From Bradyrhizobium sp. ORS 278 (GTDB taxonomy: Bacteria > Pseudomonadota > Alphaproteobacteria > Rhizobiales > Xanthobacteraceae): a stretch of 64,000 nucleotides of DNA. The notes beneath the pieces were generated by a model. It did no database searches and was not told the origin of the DNA. It was given only the letters and a program-made list of their open reading frames with translations. This document shows positions 36,317-45,478 of this stretch, in pieces. The translations under genes and the position numbers were made by a program. The stretch covers positions 2,108,001 to 2,172,000 of the forward strand of contig NC_009445.1 of the NCBI RefSeq assembly GCF_000026145.1. The letters run 5' to 3'. Numbering within the stretch: position 1 is the first letter of the stretch; every line of letters starts with the position of its first letter.

Positions 36317-36342
36317 ATTCTTGTTATGTTCTCATTTTGTGC
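36317..36342 (+). promoter_or_regulatory. Candidate LexA box before the radical SAM gene
   Basis: GTTCTCATTTTGTGC at 36328-36342 is one base from the alphaproteobacterial LexA consensus GTTC-N7-GTTC. ATTC-N7-GTTC at 36317-36331 overlaps it with the same 11-base period. The site ends 12 bases before the start codon, a place where bound LexA would block transcription. Confidence 0.4.
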
Positions 36343-36354
36343 TATGTCTTGGCC

Positions 36355-37530
36355 ATGAGCCGAGCATCTTCACATGCCCTCAAGCGCCCACCGGTCCAGG
36401 TGCCCTCCGAGCCGGTGGGCGCGCCTTCCTCAGGTCCTCAGGACCTTCCCGAACTCGCGGTTGCCATCGAACGGGGCCGGCGCCGCGGCCGGGGTGCACA
36501 ATCCAATGCGAGCGGCCGCTACGAGGCGGAGGCTCGTGTTGTCTTCGACGACGGCTGGCAGAGCCTCGAGGAACTGCCGCCGTTCAAGACCACGGTCGCG
36601 ACCGACACCTCGCGCAAGGTCATCACCCGCAACGACTCGCCGGACATCGGCTTTGATCGCTCGATCAATCCGTATCGGGGCTGCGAGCATGGCTGCGTCT
36701 ACTGCTTCGCGCGGCCGACCCACGCCTTTCTCGGCCTGTCGCCGGGGCTCGATTTCGAATCCAAGCTGTTCGTGAAGCCCGACGCGCCGGCGCTCCTGGA
36801 GAAGGAGCTGGCGGCCAGCGGCTATGAGCCGCGGATGATCGCGATCGGCACCAACACTGATCCGTATCAGCCGATCGAGCGCGAGCGGAAGATCATGCGC
36901 GGCATCCTCGAGGTGCTGGAGAAGGTTGGCCATCCCGTCGGGATCGTGACCAAGTCGGCGCTGGTGATGCGTGATGCCGACATCCTGGCGCGGATGGCCA
37001 AGAAGAACTTGGCGAAGGTCGCGATATCAGTGACCACGCTGGATCCGAAGCTGGCGCGGACCATGGAGCCGCGGGCGTCGACGCCCTCGAAGCGACTTGA
37101 AGCATTGCAGGCGCTGTCGAAGGCCGGCATTCCAACGACGGTCATGGTGGCGCCGGTCATCCCGGCGCTCAACGACAGCGAGATCGAGCGCATCCTCGAT
37201 GCCGCCGCCCATGCCGGCGTGAAGGAAGCCGCTTATGTCCTGCTGCGGCTGCCGCTGGAGGTGCGCGATCTGTTCCGCGAATGGCTGCTCGAGCATTATC
37301 CGGACCGCTACCGCCACGTCTTCACGCTCATCCGCGACATGCGCGGCGGCCGCGACTACGATTCGCAATGGGGAACGCGGATGAAGGGCACGGGGCCGAT
37401 GGCCTGGATGATCGGCCGTCGGTTCGAGATCGCCTGCGAAAAGCTCGGGTTGAACAAGCGACGGACCAAGCTGACGACGGATCATTTCGTGCGGCCGAAG
37501 GGCGGCGGGCAGCAGTTGAGTTTATTCTAA
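36355..37530 (+). CDS. PA0069-family radical SAM protein (SplB-like)
   Basis: A 391-residue iron-sulfur radical SAM enzyme. The cluster motif CEHGCVYC is CxxxCxxC at about residues 112-119, preceded by the family block FDRSINPYRGCEHGC. The TIM-barrel part continues to about residue 330, and the chain ends QQLSLF. The family is annotated as PA0069/Rv2578c-like and related to spore photoproduct lyase, without a proven reaction. The ATG at 36355 removes an unlikely hydrophobic leader at 36337. A LexA-like box directly upstream points to DNA damage control. Confidence 0.88.
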   Translation: MSRASSHALKRPPVQVPSEPVGAPSSGPQDLPELAVAIERGRRRGRGAQSNASGRYEAEARVVFDDGWQSLEELPPFKTTVATDTSRKVITRNDSPDIGFDRSINPYRGCEHGCVYCFARPTHAFLGLSPGLDFESKLFVKPDAPALLEKELAASGYEPRMIAIGTNTDPYQPIERERKIMRGILEVLEKVGHPVGIVTKSALVMRDADILARMAKKNLAKVAISVTTLDPKLARTMEPRASTPSKRLEALQALSKAGIPTTVMVAPVIPALNDSEIERILDAAAHAGVKEAAYVLLRLPLEVRDLFREWLLEHYPDRYRHVFTLIRDMRGGRDYDSQWGTRMKGTGPMAWMIGRRFEIACEKLGLNKRRTKLTTDHFVRPKGGGQQLSLF

Positions 37531-37799
37531 GCGTCGAAGCGGGCGTCCACGATCTGCTTGCAGCGCAAGGGACGAAGCGATAGTTAGCCGGTGCCTGTCA
37601 CTGGAGACTATCTGCATCTGGCGGTTGCGGTCGAAAACGCAGGAACTACCCGGTGGTTGGAAAGAGGGGCAAGCCGTCGAGCCGCCTGCCTCTACCAATC
37701 CCGCCGGGTCAAGGAGTATGGCCGGCGGGCCTTGAATAGCGGGGAATTGAGCGGGATCCCAGGTTGCGTCGGCGGCGACCGATCCGCAGGATGCCCGTC

Positions 37800-38633
37800 A
37801 TGATTCGGAATCAGGCCAACAAGCCGGGCAGGGCGAAAGCGGCCACTGCCGCAAGGAAGAGCCCTCTGACGAAAAGTGCGGCCAAGCCGGCCGCGGCGAG
37901 CGGGGCTGGCGCCAAGCTCGGCAAGGGCGTCATTGCGGTGGCGCTGCCGAGCTTTCGGCGCGAGCGGGCGCTGCTCAAGCAGGGCATCTGGCCGGTCGCC
38001 GGCTGCGATGAGGCAGGCCGCGGTCCGCTCGCAGGCCCTGTGGTGGCGGCCGCCGTCATTCTCGATCCCAACCGCATCCCGAAAGGCCTCGACGATTCGA
38101 AGCGCCTGAGCGCCGAGCAGCGCGAGGCGCTGTTCGACAAGATCTGTAAGACTTCGGCGTTCGCTGTCGCGTACGCCTCGCCGACGCGAATCGATCGCGA
38201 CAACATTCTGCGGGCGTCGCTGTGGGCGCTGTCGCGGGCGGTGAGAGCCCTGCCTGAGGCGCCGAAGCATGTGTTCGTGGACGGCCGCGACCGCATCGAC
38301 GTCGACTGCAACTGTGAGGCCGTGATCGGCGGCGATGGGCTGGTGATGTCGATCGCCGCGGCCTCGATCGTCGCCAAGGTGACGCGCGATCGCCTGATGT
38401 GCGCGCTGGCGCAGGATTGTCCTGGTTACGGCTTCGAGCAGCACAAGGGCTATGCGGTGCCCGAGCATCTCGCCGCGCTCGATCGTCTGGGTCCATCGGT
38501 CCATCACCGCAGCCTGTTCGCGCCGGTGGTCGCGGCCCGTCGCAAGCATCAGCCCTGGACCGACGTGCCCGAGCCCGACCTGTTCGCAGAGGTGACCGTG
38601 GTGACCTCGACGGAAATCTCGCTGGAAGCCTGA
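37800..38633 (+). CDS. rnhB: Ribonuclease HII with basic N-terminal tail
   Basis: Cleaves RNA in RNA-DNA hybrids and at single ribonucleotides in DNA. From the ATG at 37800, with AGGA eight bases upstream, it has 278 residues. The catalytic motif is [15 protein letters not shown] near residue 67-81, with Asp and Glu in DEAGRG; a further aspartate lies in FVDGRD and another in [10 protein letters not shown]. Residues 1-50 are an Ala/Lys-rich extension absent from shorter RNase HII proteins, probably disordered and nucleic-acid-binding. The 269 bases upstream hold nothing recognisable. Confidence 0.95.
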   Translation: MIRNQANKPGRAKAATAARKSPLTKSAAKPAAASGAGAKLGKGVIAVALPSFRRERALLKQGIWPVAGCDEAGRGPLAGPVVAAAVILDPNRIPKGLDDSKRLSAEQREALFDKICKTSAFAVAYASPTRIDRDNILRASLWALSRAVRALPEAPKHVFVDGRDRIDVDCNCEAVIGGDGLVMSIAAASIVAKVTRDRLMCALAQDCPGYGFEQHKGYAVPEHLAALDRLGPSVHHRSLFAPVVAARRKHQPWTDVPEPDLFAEVTVVTSTEISLEA

Positions 38634-38830
38634 TGCTGGTTGCCTCGACCGCGCCGCGGTCTTAAAGCTTGAGAGAGCCAACCAGCACGAATTGTCACTC
38701 CTCGCAGCGGGGGCGGTCCTGTGCGCCTCGTGCGGTATCGATTGCGGGCGTCGGACAGCGCTGCGGATGAGGGACGGTCCGGCCGGCCTCCTCGACGTCC
38801 CAACGATCCAGCCAAGCGATCCAGCCGTTC

Positions 38831-40339
38831 ATGCGTTTCACGTCACTGGTTGTCGAACTGATCCGCGCCAGACCGCGGCTGGTCGTCGTCATCGTGGTGC
38901 TGTGCCAGGCCCTGATGTGGCTCGGCACAGCCGTGCTGTTCTACCGCAGCCCGCCCGGCCAGCTCGCCATCAGCATCGCCTTCGGACGCGAATATCAGGT
39001 CGGCACCGACCTCGGACCGCCGCTGTCGTTCTGGCTGGCGGACATCGCCTATCGCGTCGCCGGCAATCATCTTTTCGGCGTCTATCTGCTGGCCGTGCTG
39101 TGCTCGGCGCTCAGCCTCTGGGTCGTCTATCTGTTGTCGCGCACGATCGTCGGCGGCCAGCAGGCGGTGCTGGCGGTGCTGCTGACCATGACGATCACGG
39201 CCTTCGGCGCGCCAACCCTCGAGTTCGGACCCGAGGTGCTGGCGCGGCCGCTCTGGGCGCTGCTGCTTCTGCACAGCTGGCGAATCCTCGGACAAGGCCG
39301 GCGCAATGCCTGGTTCGCCTGGTCGATCGAGGCCGGCCTGCTGCTGCTGACCACGCCGGCGGCCGCCGGCCTGCTGTTGCTGATCGCCGGTTTTGCCATC
39401 TCGACCGCGCAGGGCCGTCGCGTGCTGCGCTCGTTCGATCCGCTGTTCGCGCTGCTCGTGGTGCTGGCGCTGGCTCTGCCCTATCTGATCTTCGTGGTGC
39501 GCTCCGACAGCGTCGGCCTTCCGGCGCTGCCCATTCTCGCCGAGCTCTCGGCGCGCGGCTGGCTCTGGCTGGCGTTGGCCGGCGGGCTGCTTTTGGCGCT
39601 TTCGGCGGTGCTGCTGCTCGTGCTGCTCGACGCCGGCTGGATCAGCCACGGCGAGACCGATGCGCCCATCATCTATCGCCGGTCCGTTCCGCCTCTTGCC
39701 CGCGACTTCGTCTATTGCTTCGCTATCGCGCCGGCCTTGGCCAGCAGTCTCATCTCCGGCCTGTTTGGGCTTCCCACCTTGCTGGGCGGGACTGCCGTCA
39801 CGCTGACCTTGGTCGGCCTCGCTCTGGTGGTCGCCTCGGGCGACCTGATCTATCTGCGCCGGCAGCGGCTGCTGCGCATGGTCTGGGCGGCGGCGGTCGC
39901 CGCGCCCGCTTTGCTCGTCGCCGGCGGCGCCGTGGTGAAGCCCCTGCTCGGTGATGGCGAGGTCGCGACGTCGATGCCGGCGCGCGACATCTCCCGTTTC
40001 TTCGTCGAAAGTTTTGAGCGCCGCACCAATCAAAGGCTGCAGGCGGTTGCCGGCGATCCGCAACTCGCCAGCCTCGTCGCGCTCGGCCGCCGCCGCGCGC
40101 ATCTCTTCCTCGACGCCATGCCGCAGCGGACGCCGTGGATCACGCCGGCCAGATTCGCCGAGTCCGGCGGCATCGTCGTCTGGCGCGCCTCCGACACCGC
40201 CGGCACCCCGCCGCCTGAGCTGACCCGCCGCTTCCCCGGCCTGATCCCCGAGGTGCCGCGCGGATTCGACTGGCTGATCAACGGCCGCCAGCCCGTACTG
40301 CGCATCGGCTGGGCGATCGTGCGGCCGAAGGGGTCGTAG
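38831..40339 (+). CDS. GT39/ArnT-like integral membrane glycosyltransferase
   Basis: A 502-residue polytopic protein with about ten membrane segments up to residue 385 and a soluble C-terminal domain of about 115 residues. The acidic residue in the first periplasmic loop (FGREYQVGTDLGPPLSFWL) fits the GT39 pattern, and the sequence resembles glycosyltransferase family 39 proteins of rhizobia, which use polyprenyl-phosphate sugars. Such enzymes modify lipid A, hopanoids or proteins. The acceptor is not inferable. It stands alone and ends at a palindromic repeat. Confidence 0.8.
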   Translation: MRFTSLVVELIRARPRLVVVIVVLCQALMWLGTAVLFYRSPPGQLAISIAFGREYQVGTDLGPPLSFWLADIAYRVAGNHLFGVYLLAVLCSALSLWVVYLLSRTIVGGQQAVLAVLLTMTITAFGAPTLEFGPEVLARPLWALLLLHSWRILGQGRRNAWFAWSIEAGLLLLTTPAAAGLLLLIAGFAISTAQGRRVLRSFDPLFALLVVLALALPYLIFVVRSDSVGLPALPILAELSARGWLWLALAGGLLLALSAVLLLVLLDAGWISHGETDAPIIYRRSVPPLARDFVYCFAIAPALASSLISGLFGLPTLLGGTAVTLTLVGLALVVASGDLIYLRRQRLLRMVWAAAVAAPALLVAGGAVVKPLLGDGEVATSMPARDISRFFVESFERRTNQRLQAVAGDPQLASLVALGRRRAHLFLDAMPQRTPWITPARFAESGGIVVWRASDTAGTPPPELTRRFPGLIPEVPRGFDWLINGRQPVLRIGWAIVRPKGS

Positions 40340-40390
40340 GGCTCTCAGAAGGCCCCTTTTGGCAAAAAACGTCGCGCTCACCGCGTTCTC

Positions 40391-40481
40391 CGTCCTTGCG
40401 AGGAGCGAAGCGACGAAGCAATCCAGAGTCCCGCCCACCACTCTGGATTGCTTCGCTTCGCCGCTTCGTTCGCAATGACGG
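40391..40481. repeat. Palindromic repeat, family B
   Basis: The left arm CTTGCGAGGAGCGAAGCGAC continues to GAAGCAATCCAGAG; the right arm CTCTGGATTGCTTCGCTTCG is its close complement and ends CGCAATGACGG. A short CCGCTTCGTT insertion interrupts the right arm. It sits in the convergent gap between the GT39 and uracil-DNA glycosylase genes. Confidence 0.85.
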
Positions 40482-40492
40482 AGGCCGGGCGT

Positions 40493-41314
40493 CTAGACCG
40501 CGAGCACCGTTGCGATCGCGCGCAGATCCTGCCAGGACAGCCGCTTGTAGGAGGGCGAGCGCAGCAGATAGGCCGGGTGGAAGGTCGCGATCGCGCGGAT
40601 GGTGCGCTTGCCGGTGTCGTAGTCGCGCCACTTGCCGCGCGTGCGCATGATGCCCTCGGTGGTGCCGAGCAGCGCCTGGGTCGAGGGGTTGCCGAGCGTC
40701 ACCAGCACGTCGGGATCGACCAGCTCGATCTGGCGTCGGATGAAGGGCAGGCAGATCTGCGTCTCCTGCGGAGTCGGCGTGCGGTTGCCCGGCGGCCGCC
40801 ACGGGATGACGTTGGCGATGTAGACCTTCGTGCGATCGAGCCCGATGGCGCCGATCATGCGGTCGAGCAGTTTTCCCGAGCGGCCGACGAAGGGCAGCCC
40901 CTCGATGTCCTCGTCGCGCCCCGGCGCCTCGCCCACCAGCATGACGCGCGCCTCCGGGTTGCCGTCGGCGAACACCAGCCGCGACGCCGTCTGTTTCAGC
41001 GCGCAGCCGTCGAACGTCTCCAGGAGCTCGCGGAGCGCCTGCAGCGTCGGCGCCGTCCGGGCCGACTCGCGCGCCGAGGCGATGGCAGCGTCGGGCGCGG
41101 GCGGCGGTTCTCCGCGCGGCGAAATGATCGCGGGTGCGGGCGACCGGCCCGGCTGCGGCGCGGCCTGGCGGGCGGCAGCGGCGACGGGCGCCGGCGCCGC
41201 GTCCGGCTCCACCAGCCGGTTGATCGGATCATCGGCGAGCGCGCAATCGACCCCGGCCTCCAGATAGAAGGCGAGCAGCTGCCGGACGTCGGGGAGGGGC
41301 TCGGGATTCATCAT
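40493..41314 (-). CDS. Uracil-DNA glycosylase, family 4
   Basis: Removes uracil from DNA in base-excision repair. The 273-residue chain has a Pro/Ala-rich N-terminal third, then the family 4 catalytic block VGEAPGRDEDIEGLPFVG at about residues 127-144 and the second motif IATFHPAYLLRSP near the C terminus. Family 4 enzymes carry a 4Fe-4S cluster; cysteines are visible at EAGVDCAL, DGCALK and QICLPF, but the full ligand set was not checked. It diverges from ETF-QO with 304 bases between the starts. Confidence 0.93.
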   Translation of the reverse strand: MMNPEPLPDVRQLLAFYLEAGVDCALADDPINRLVEPDAAPAPVAAAARQAAPQPGRSPAPAIISPRGEPPPAPDAAIASARESARTAPTLQALRELLETFDGCALKQTASRLVFADGNPEARVMLVGEAPGRDEDIEGLPFVGRSGKLLDRMIGAIGLDRTKVYIANVIPWRPPGNRTPTPQETQICLPFIRRQIELVDPDVLVTLGNPSTQALLGTTEGIMRTRGKWRDYDTGKRTIRAIATFHPAYLLRSPSYKRLSWQDLRAIATVLAV

Positions 41315-41618
41315 GTTCGATCGCGGCGACAGTGTACGCCGCCCCGGCGCATGGCGGAATGCATTTACGTGGTTGTCCTGCCCCGAAAAATCGGAAACAA
41401 GAGCTTGGAATAACCCAAGAATGGGACGGAACGCCCTAGTGTTCCGGTGAAGGCCTTCGCTCCCCTCTCAGGACCACGCCCCGGCGAAGCGCGGACGCCC
41501 CTCGGAACTCTAGTTAAGTCATTGTTGCCATTGCAGCTCTTCGGGTTTGACCTTTGCTTGCGCCAGGGGGCGGCAGGGGCCACATCCAGCTGCACCAGCC
41601 GGCCTTGAGATCGAGAGA
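41315..41618. other. Divergent intergenic region, UDG and ETF-QO
   Basis: About 304 bases between divergent starts. AT-richer patches at 41365-41415 and 41505-41530 may hold promoters. No gene, repeat or clear regulatory site is seen. Confidence 0.4.
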
Positions 41619-43277
41619 ATGAGCACCGAAGAATTACCTCCGCGCGAATCCATGGAGTTTGACGTCGTCATCGTCGGCGCCGGCCCGTCGGGCCTGACCG
41701 CTGCGATCCGGCTGAAACAGCTCAATGCCGACCTCAACGTGGTCGTGGTCGAGAAGGGCTCCGAGGTCGGCGCGCACATCCTGTCGGGTGCGGTGATCGA
41801 CCCGGTTGCGCTCGACAAGCTCATTCCCGACTGGCGCACGGACGACGACTGCCCGCTGAAGACGCAGGTTCAGGAGGACAAGTTCTTCTGGATGACCGAA
41901 AGCGGCGCGATCAAGCTGCCGGGCTTCGCGATGCCGCCCTTCATGGACAATCATCATTGCTTCGTCGGCTCGCTCGGCAATGTCTGTCGCTGGCTGTCGC
42001 GCAAGGCCGAGGCGCTCGGCGTCGAGATCTATCCGGGCTTCGCCGCGACGGAAGTGCTGTATGACGAGCAGGGCGCGGTGCGCGGCATCGCCACCGGCGA
42101 CATGGGCATCGGCAAGGACGGCAAGCCGAAGGCCTCGTTCACCCGCGGCATGGAGCTGCTCGGCAAGTACACGCTGTTCGCCGAGGGCGCGCGCGGCAGC
42201 CTGTCCAAGCAGCTGATTTCGAAGTTCGCGCTCGACGCCAAGAGCGAGCCGCCGAAATTCGGCATCGGCCTCAAGGAAGTCTGGCAGATCGATCCTGCCA
42301 AGCATCAGAAGGGCCTGATCCAGCATTCGTTCGGCTGGCCGCTCGATATGAAGACCGGCGGCGGCTCGTTCCTCTATCATTACGACGACAACCTCGTCGC
42401 GGTCGGGTTCGTCGTGCATCTGAACTACGACGATCCGTATCTGTCGCCGTTCGAGGAATTCCAGCGCTTCAAGACGCATCCCTCGATCAAGGGCGTGTTC
42501 GAGGGCGGCAAGCGGCTAGCCTATGGCGCGCGCGCGATCACCGAGGGCGGCTATCAGTCGGTGCCGCGGCTGTCGTTCGCCGGCGGCGTGCTGATCGGCT
42601 GCGCTGCGGGCTTCGTCAACGTGCCGCGCATCAAGGGCGTGCACAATGCGATGGGCAGCGCGATGCTCGCCGCCGAGCATCTCAACGCGGCGCTCGCCGC
42701 CGGCCGCGCCAATGACGAACTGGTCGAGTACGAGAATGCCTGGCGCTCCTCGCCGGTCGGCGAGGATCTGTTCAAGGTCCGCAACGTCAAGCCGCTGTGG
42801 TCGAAGTTCGGTACGGTGGTCGGCGTCATCCTCGGCGGCTTCGACATGTGGTGCAACACGCTCGGCTTCTCGCTGTTCGGCACCCAGTCGCACGCCAAGC
42901 CCGATCGCGCCACGCTCGATCCCGCCAAGGCGCATCAGCCGCGGCCGCCGATGAAGCCCGACGGCAAGCTGACCTTCGATCGCCTGTCCTCGGTGTTCCT
43001 GTCGAACACCAATCACGAGGAAGACCAGCCCGTGCATCTGAAGGTCGCCGACATGGCCCTGCAGAAGAACTCCGAGCACGACGTCTATGCCGGCCCGTCC
43101 AACCGGTACTGCCCGGCCGGCGTGTATGAGTGGGTCGAGGATGGCGCAAGTCCGCGCTTCGTGATCAACGCGCAGAACTGCGTCCACTGCAAGACCTGCG
43201 ACGTCAAGGATCCCAATGGCAACATCACCTGGGTTCCTCCGGAAGGCGGCGGGGGCCCGAACTACGAGGCGATGTAA
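41619..43277 (+). CDS. Electron-transfer flavoprotein:ubiquinone oxidoreductase
   Basis: Passes electrons from ETF, produced by fatty-acid and amino-acid dehydrogenases, to ubiquinone in the inner membrane. The 552-residue length is right. FAD binds through GAGPSGL at residues 21-27 after FDVVIV, and the C-terminal 4Fe-4S domain holds the cysteine set CPAGVYEW, then NCVHCKTC. The membrane-associated HFGWPL-like loop appears as HSFGWPLD. The ATG at 41619 is used; the in-frame start at 41547 gives an unlikely Ala/Pro leader. Two hairpins follow the stop codon. Confidence 0.97.
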   Translation: MSTEELPPRESMEFDVVIVGAGPSGLTAAIRLKQLNADLNVVVVEKGSEVGAHILSGAVIDPVALDKLIPDWRTDDDCPLKTQVQEDKFFWMTESGAIKLPGFAMPPFMDNHHCFVGSLGNVCRWLSRKAEALGVEIYPGFAATEVLYDEQGAVRGIATGDMGIGKDGKPKASFTRGMELLGKYTLFAEGARGSLSKQLISKFALDAKSEPPKFGIGLKEVWQIDPAKHQKGLIQHSFGWPLDMKTGGGSFLYHYDDNLVAVGFVVHLNYDDPYLSPFEEFQRFKTHPSIKGVFEGGKRLAYGARAITEGGYQSVPRLSFAGGVLIGCAAGFVNVPRIKGVHNAMGSAMLAAEHLNAALAAGRANDELVEYENAWRSSPVGEDLFKVRNVKPLWSKFGTVVGVILGGFDMWCNTLGFSLFGTQSHAKPDRATLDPAKAHQPRPPMKPDGKLTFDRLSSVFLSNTNHEEDQPVHLKVADMALQKNSEHDVYAGPSNRYCPAGVYEWVEDGASPRFVINAQNCVHCKTCDVKDPNGNITWVPPEGGGGPNYEAM

Positions 43278-43285
43278 GCTCTTCT

Positions 43286-43328
43286 TCACGCACGTTTGCG
43301 TGAGGCGGTCGCCCCGTGAGGGGCGACC
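43286..43328 (+). terminator. Tandem hairpins after ETF-QO
   Basis: TCACGCA/TGCGTGA at 43286-43303 with a CGTT loop is followed by GGTCGCCCC/GGGGCGACC at 43307-43328 with a GTGA loop. Neither has a T run, so they may act as RNA ends or processing sites more than as intrinsic terminators. Confidence 0.45.
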
Positions 43329-43520
43329 GGCCACGATACGGCCATCTTGGCGCGGTTTGTCGCAGGAGACCTTGGCCAAAGGGGCTTCCGGCTGACCCGA
43401 ATATCCTGCAAATCCTTGCGGTTGGCCGCCAAACGCGGCATTGTCGGCGCATTGACGAGCGGCCGACCGGGTTCGAGTCCGATACGACCAATCCTTACCC
43501 AACAACCAGAGCGCACCGTG

Positions 43521-45317
43521 ATGTTATTCATTCGCAATCGCTGGACCGCCATTGCCATTGCTGCCTTGCTGCTTCCCGGTACCGTCCTGGCTCAGACTCC
43601 GGATCATCCGGCGGACACCGCCACGAAGTTTCCGACCAACGTCGATCTGAAATCGCTCACCACCTCGGGCAGCTATCTCGCCGCCCGCCACGCCAGCGTC
43701 GAACGCGACGCGGCGTCGGCCGCAGCCTTCTACCGCTCCGCGCTGCGCAGCGATCCGAAGAACAACGAGCTGCTCGATCGCGCCTTCATCTCGTCGGTGG
43801 CCGACGGCGACATCGATGAAGCCGTGAAGCTCGCCGAGCGTGTGCTCTCCGTCGACAAGTCCAACCGCATCGCCCGCCTCGTGATGGGCGTGCAGGACAT
43901 CAAGCAGAAGAAATACGCCTCCGCGCAGAACAACATCAATCAGTCGGTGCGCGGTCCGATCACCGATCTCGTCGCCACTCTGCTCTCGGCCTGGGCGACT
44001 GCCGGTGCGGGCGATTCCAAGGGCGCCGTGGCCAACATCGACAAGCTGACCGGTCCGGAATGGTATCCGCTGTTCAAGGATCTTCACGCCGGCATGATCC
44101 TGGAGCTCGCCGGCAAGGAGAAGGAAGCCGGCGCCCGCTTCGAGCGCGCCTACAAGCTCGACGATTCGATGCTGCGCATCACCGAGGCCTATGCGCACTG
44201 GCTGTCGCGCAACAAGGACGCGGCCTCCGCCACCGCGATCTATGAGGCCTTCGACAAGAAGCTCGCGCGTCATCCGCTGGTGCTGGAAGGCCTGCGCGAC
44301 ACCAAGGCCGGCAAGAAGCTGCCGCCGCTGGTCGATTCGCCGCAGGCCGGCGCCGCCGAGGCGCTGTACGGCATCGGCGCGACCTTGAGCCGCCGCGGCG
44401 GCGAGGACCTTGCGCTGGTCTATCTGCAGCTCGCGCTGCATTTGCAGCCGAACCATCCGCTGGCGCTGCTGTCGCTCGCCGACCTCTACGAGACGGTGAA
44501 GAAGCCGCAGATGGCGATCAAGGTCTATGAGCGGGTGCCGGCCAGTTCGCCGCTGAAGCGCAACGCGCAGATCCAGCTCGCCACCGATCTCGACAGCGCC
44601 GACCGCAGTGACGATGCGATCAAGATCCTCAAGGACGTGATCGCACAGGATCCGAAGGACCTCGAGGCCATCATGGCGCTTGGCAATATCGAGCGCGGCC
44701 GCAAGAAGTTCGCCGATTGCGCCAAGACCTACACGCTCGGCATCGATTCGCTGCCGGCGAACAACGACAAGGCGAACAGCGTCTATTACTACTATCGCGG
44801 CATCTGCCTTGAGCGCTCGAAGCAGTGGCCGAAGGCCGAGGCCGACATGCGCAAGGCGCTCGAGCTGCAGCCCGACCAGCCGCATGTGCTGAACTATCTC
44901 GGCTATTCCTGGATCGACCAGGGCATCAATCTCGACGAAGGCATGAAGATGATCAAGCGCGCCGTCGAGCAGCGTCCCGACGACGGCTACATCGTCGACT
45001 CGCTCGGCTGGGCCTATTTCCGCATCGGCAATTACGAGGAGGCGGTGAAGAACCTCGAGCGCGCGATCGATCTCAAGCCCGAGGATCCGACCATCAACGA
45101 TCATCTCGGCGACGCCTATTGGAAGGTCGGCCGCAAGCTCGAAGCCAAGTTCCAATGGGCTCATGCCCGCGATCTGAAGCCGGAGCCCGAGGAGCTGCCG
45201 AAGATCGAGGCCAAGATCCAGAACGGCCTCACCGAGGATCCGGCGCCGGCCGCCGCGAGCGCCGACACCAAGGACGCGCCGGCCGACGCCAAGAAGGACG
45301 ACGGCAAGGGCGGCTAG
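43521..45317 (+). CDS. Exported TPR-repeat protein
   Basis: A 598-residue protein with a signal peptide (hydrophobic core 9-20, cleavage after VLA at about 22-24) and tetratricopeptide repeats over most of the rest. The clearest TPRs are in the last third, around DKANSVYYYYRGICLERSKQ, ALELQPDQPHVLNYLGYSW and AIDLKPEDPTINDHLGDAYW. A Lys/Asp/Ala-rich tail follows. Such proteins scaffold complexes in the periplasm or outer membrane. The ATG at 43521 is chosen because the signal peptide begins there. It precedes ispE by 161 bases. Confidence 0.88.
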   Translation: MLFIRNRWTAIAIAALLLPGTVLAQTPDHPADTATKFPTNVDLKSLTTSGSYLAARHASVERDAASAAAFYRSALRSDPKNNELLDRAFISSVADGDIDEAVKLAERVLSVDKSNRIARLVMGVQDIKQKKYASAQNNINQSVRGPITDLVATLLSAWATAGAGDSKGAVANIDKLTGPEWYPLFKDLHAGMILELAGKEKEAGARFERAYKLDDSMLRITEAYAHWLSRNKDAASATAIYEAFDKKLARHPLVLEGLRDTKAGKKLPPLVDSPQAGAAEALYGIGATLSRRGGEDLALVYLQLALHLQPNHPLALLSLADLYETVKKPQMAIKVYERVPASSPLKRNAQIQLATDLDSADRSDDAIKILKDVIAQDPKDLEAIMALGNIERGRKKFADCAKTYTLGIDSLPANNDKANSVYYYYRGICLERSKQWPKAEADMRKALELQPDQPHVLNYLGYSWIDQGINLDEGMKMIKRAVEQRPDDGYIVDSLGWAYFRIGNYEEAVKNLERAIDLKPEDPTINDHLGDAYWKVGRKLEAKFQWAHARDLKPEPEELPKIEAKIQNGLTEDPAPAAASADTKDAPADAKKDDGKGG

Positions 45318-45478
45318 GTCGGTTCCGATCAGGATTGAAGCCATCACGGGCTCCTCGGCTTGCCGGGGAGCCCGGATTGATTTTGATGAAGGTGTGGTGC
45401 TGCCGGCCACGTTCGTTGCGGCCTCCGGCTGACGGCGTGAAGGCATCCACCACGGACTAATTAGGGGGCATTGCGCCG

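Noticed and set aside
43524..45446. A 640-codon frame opposite the TPR protein
   Set aside because: Shadow frame; the plus strand encodes a signal peptide and recognisable TPRs.
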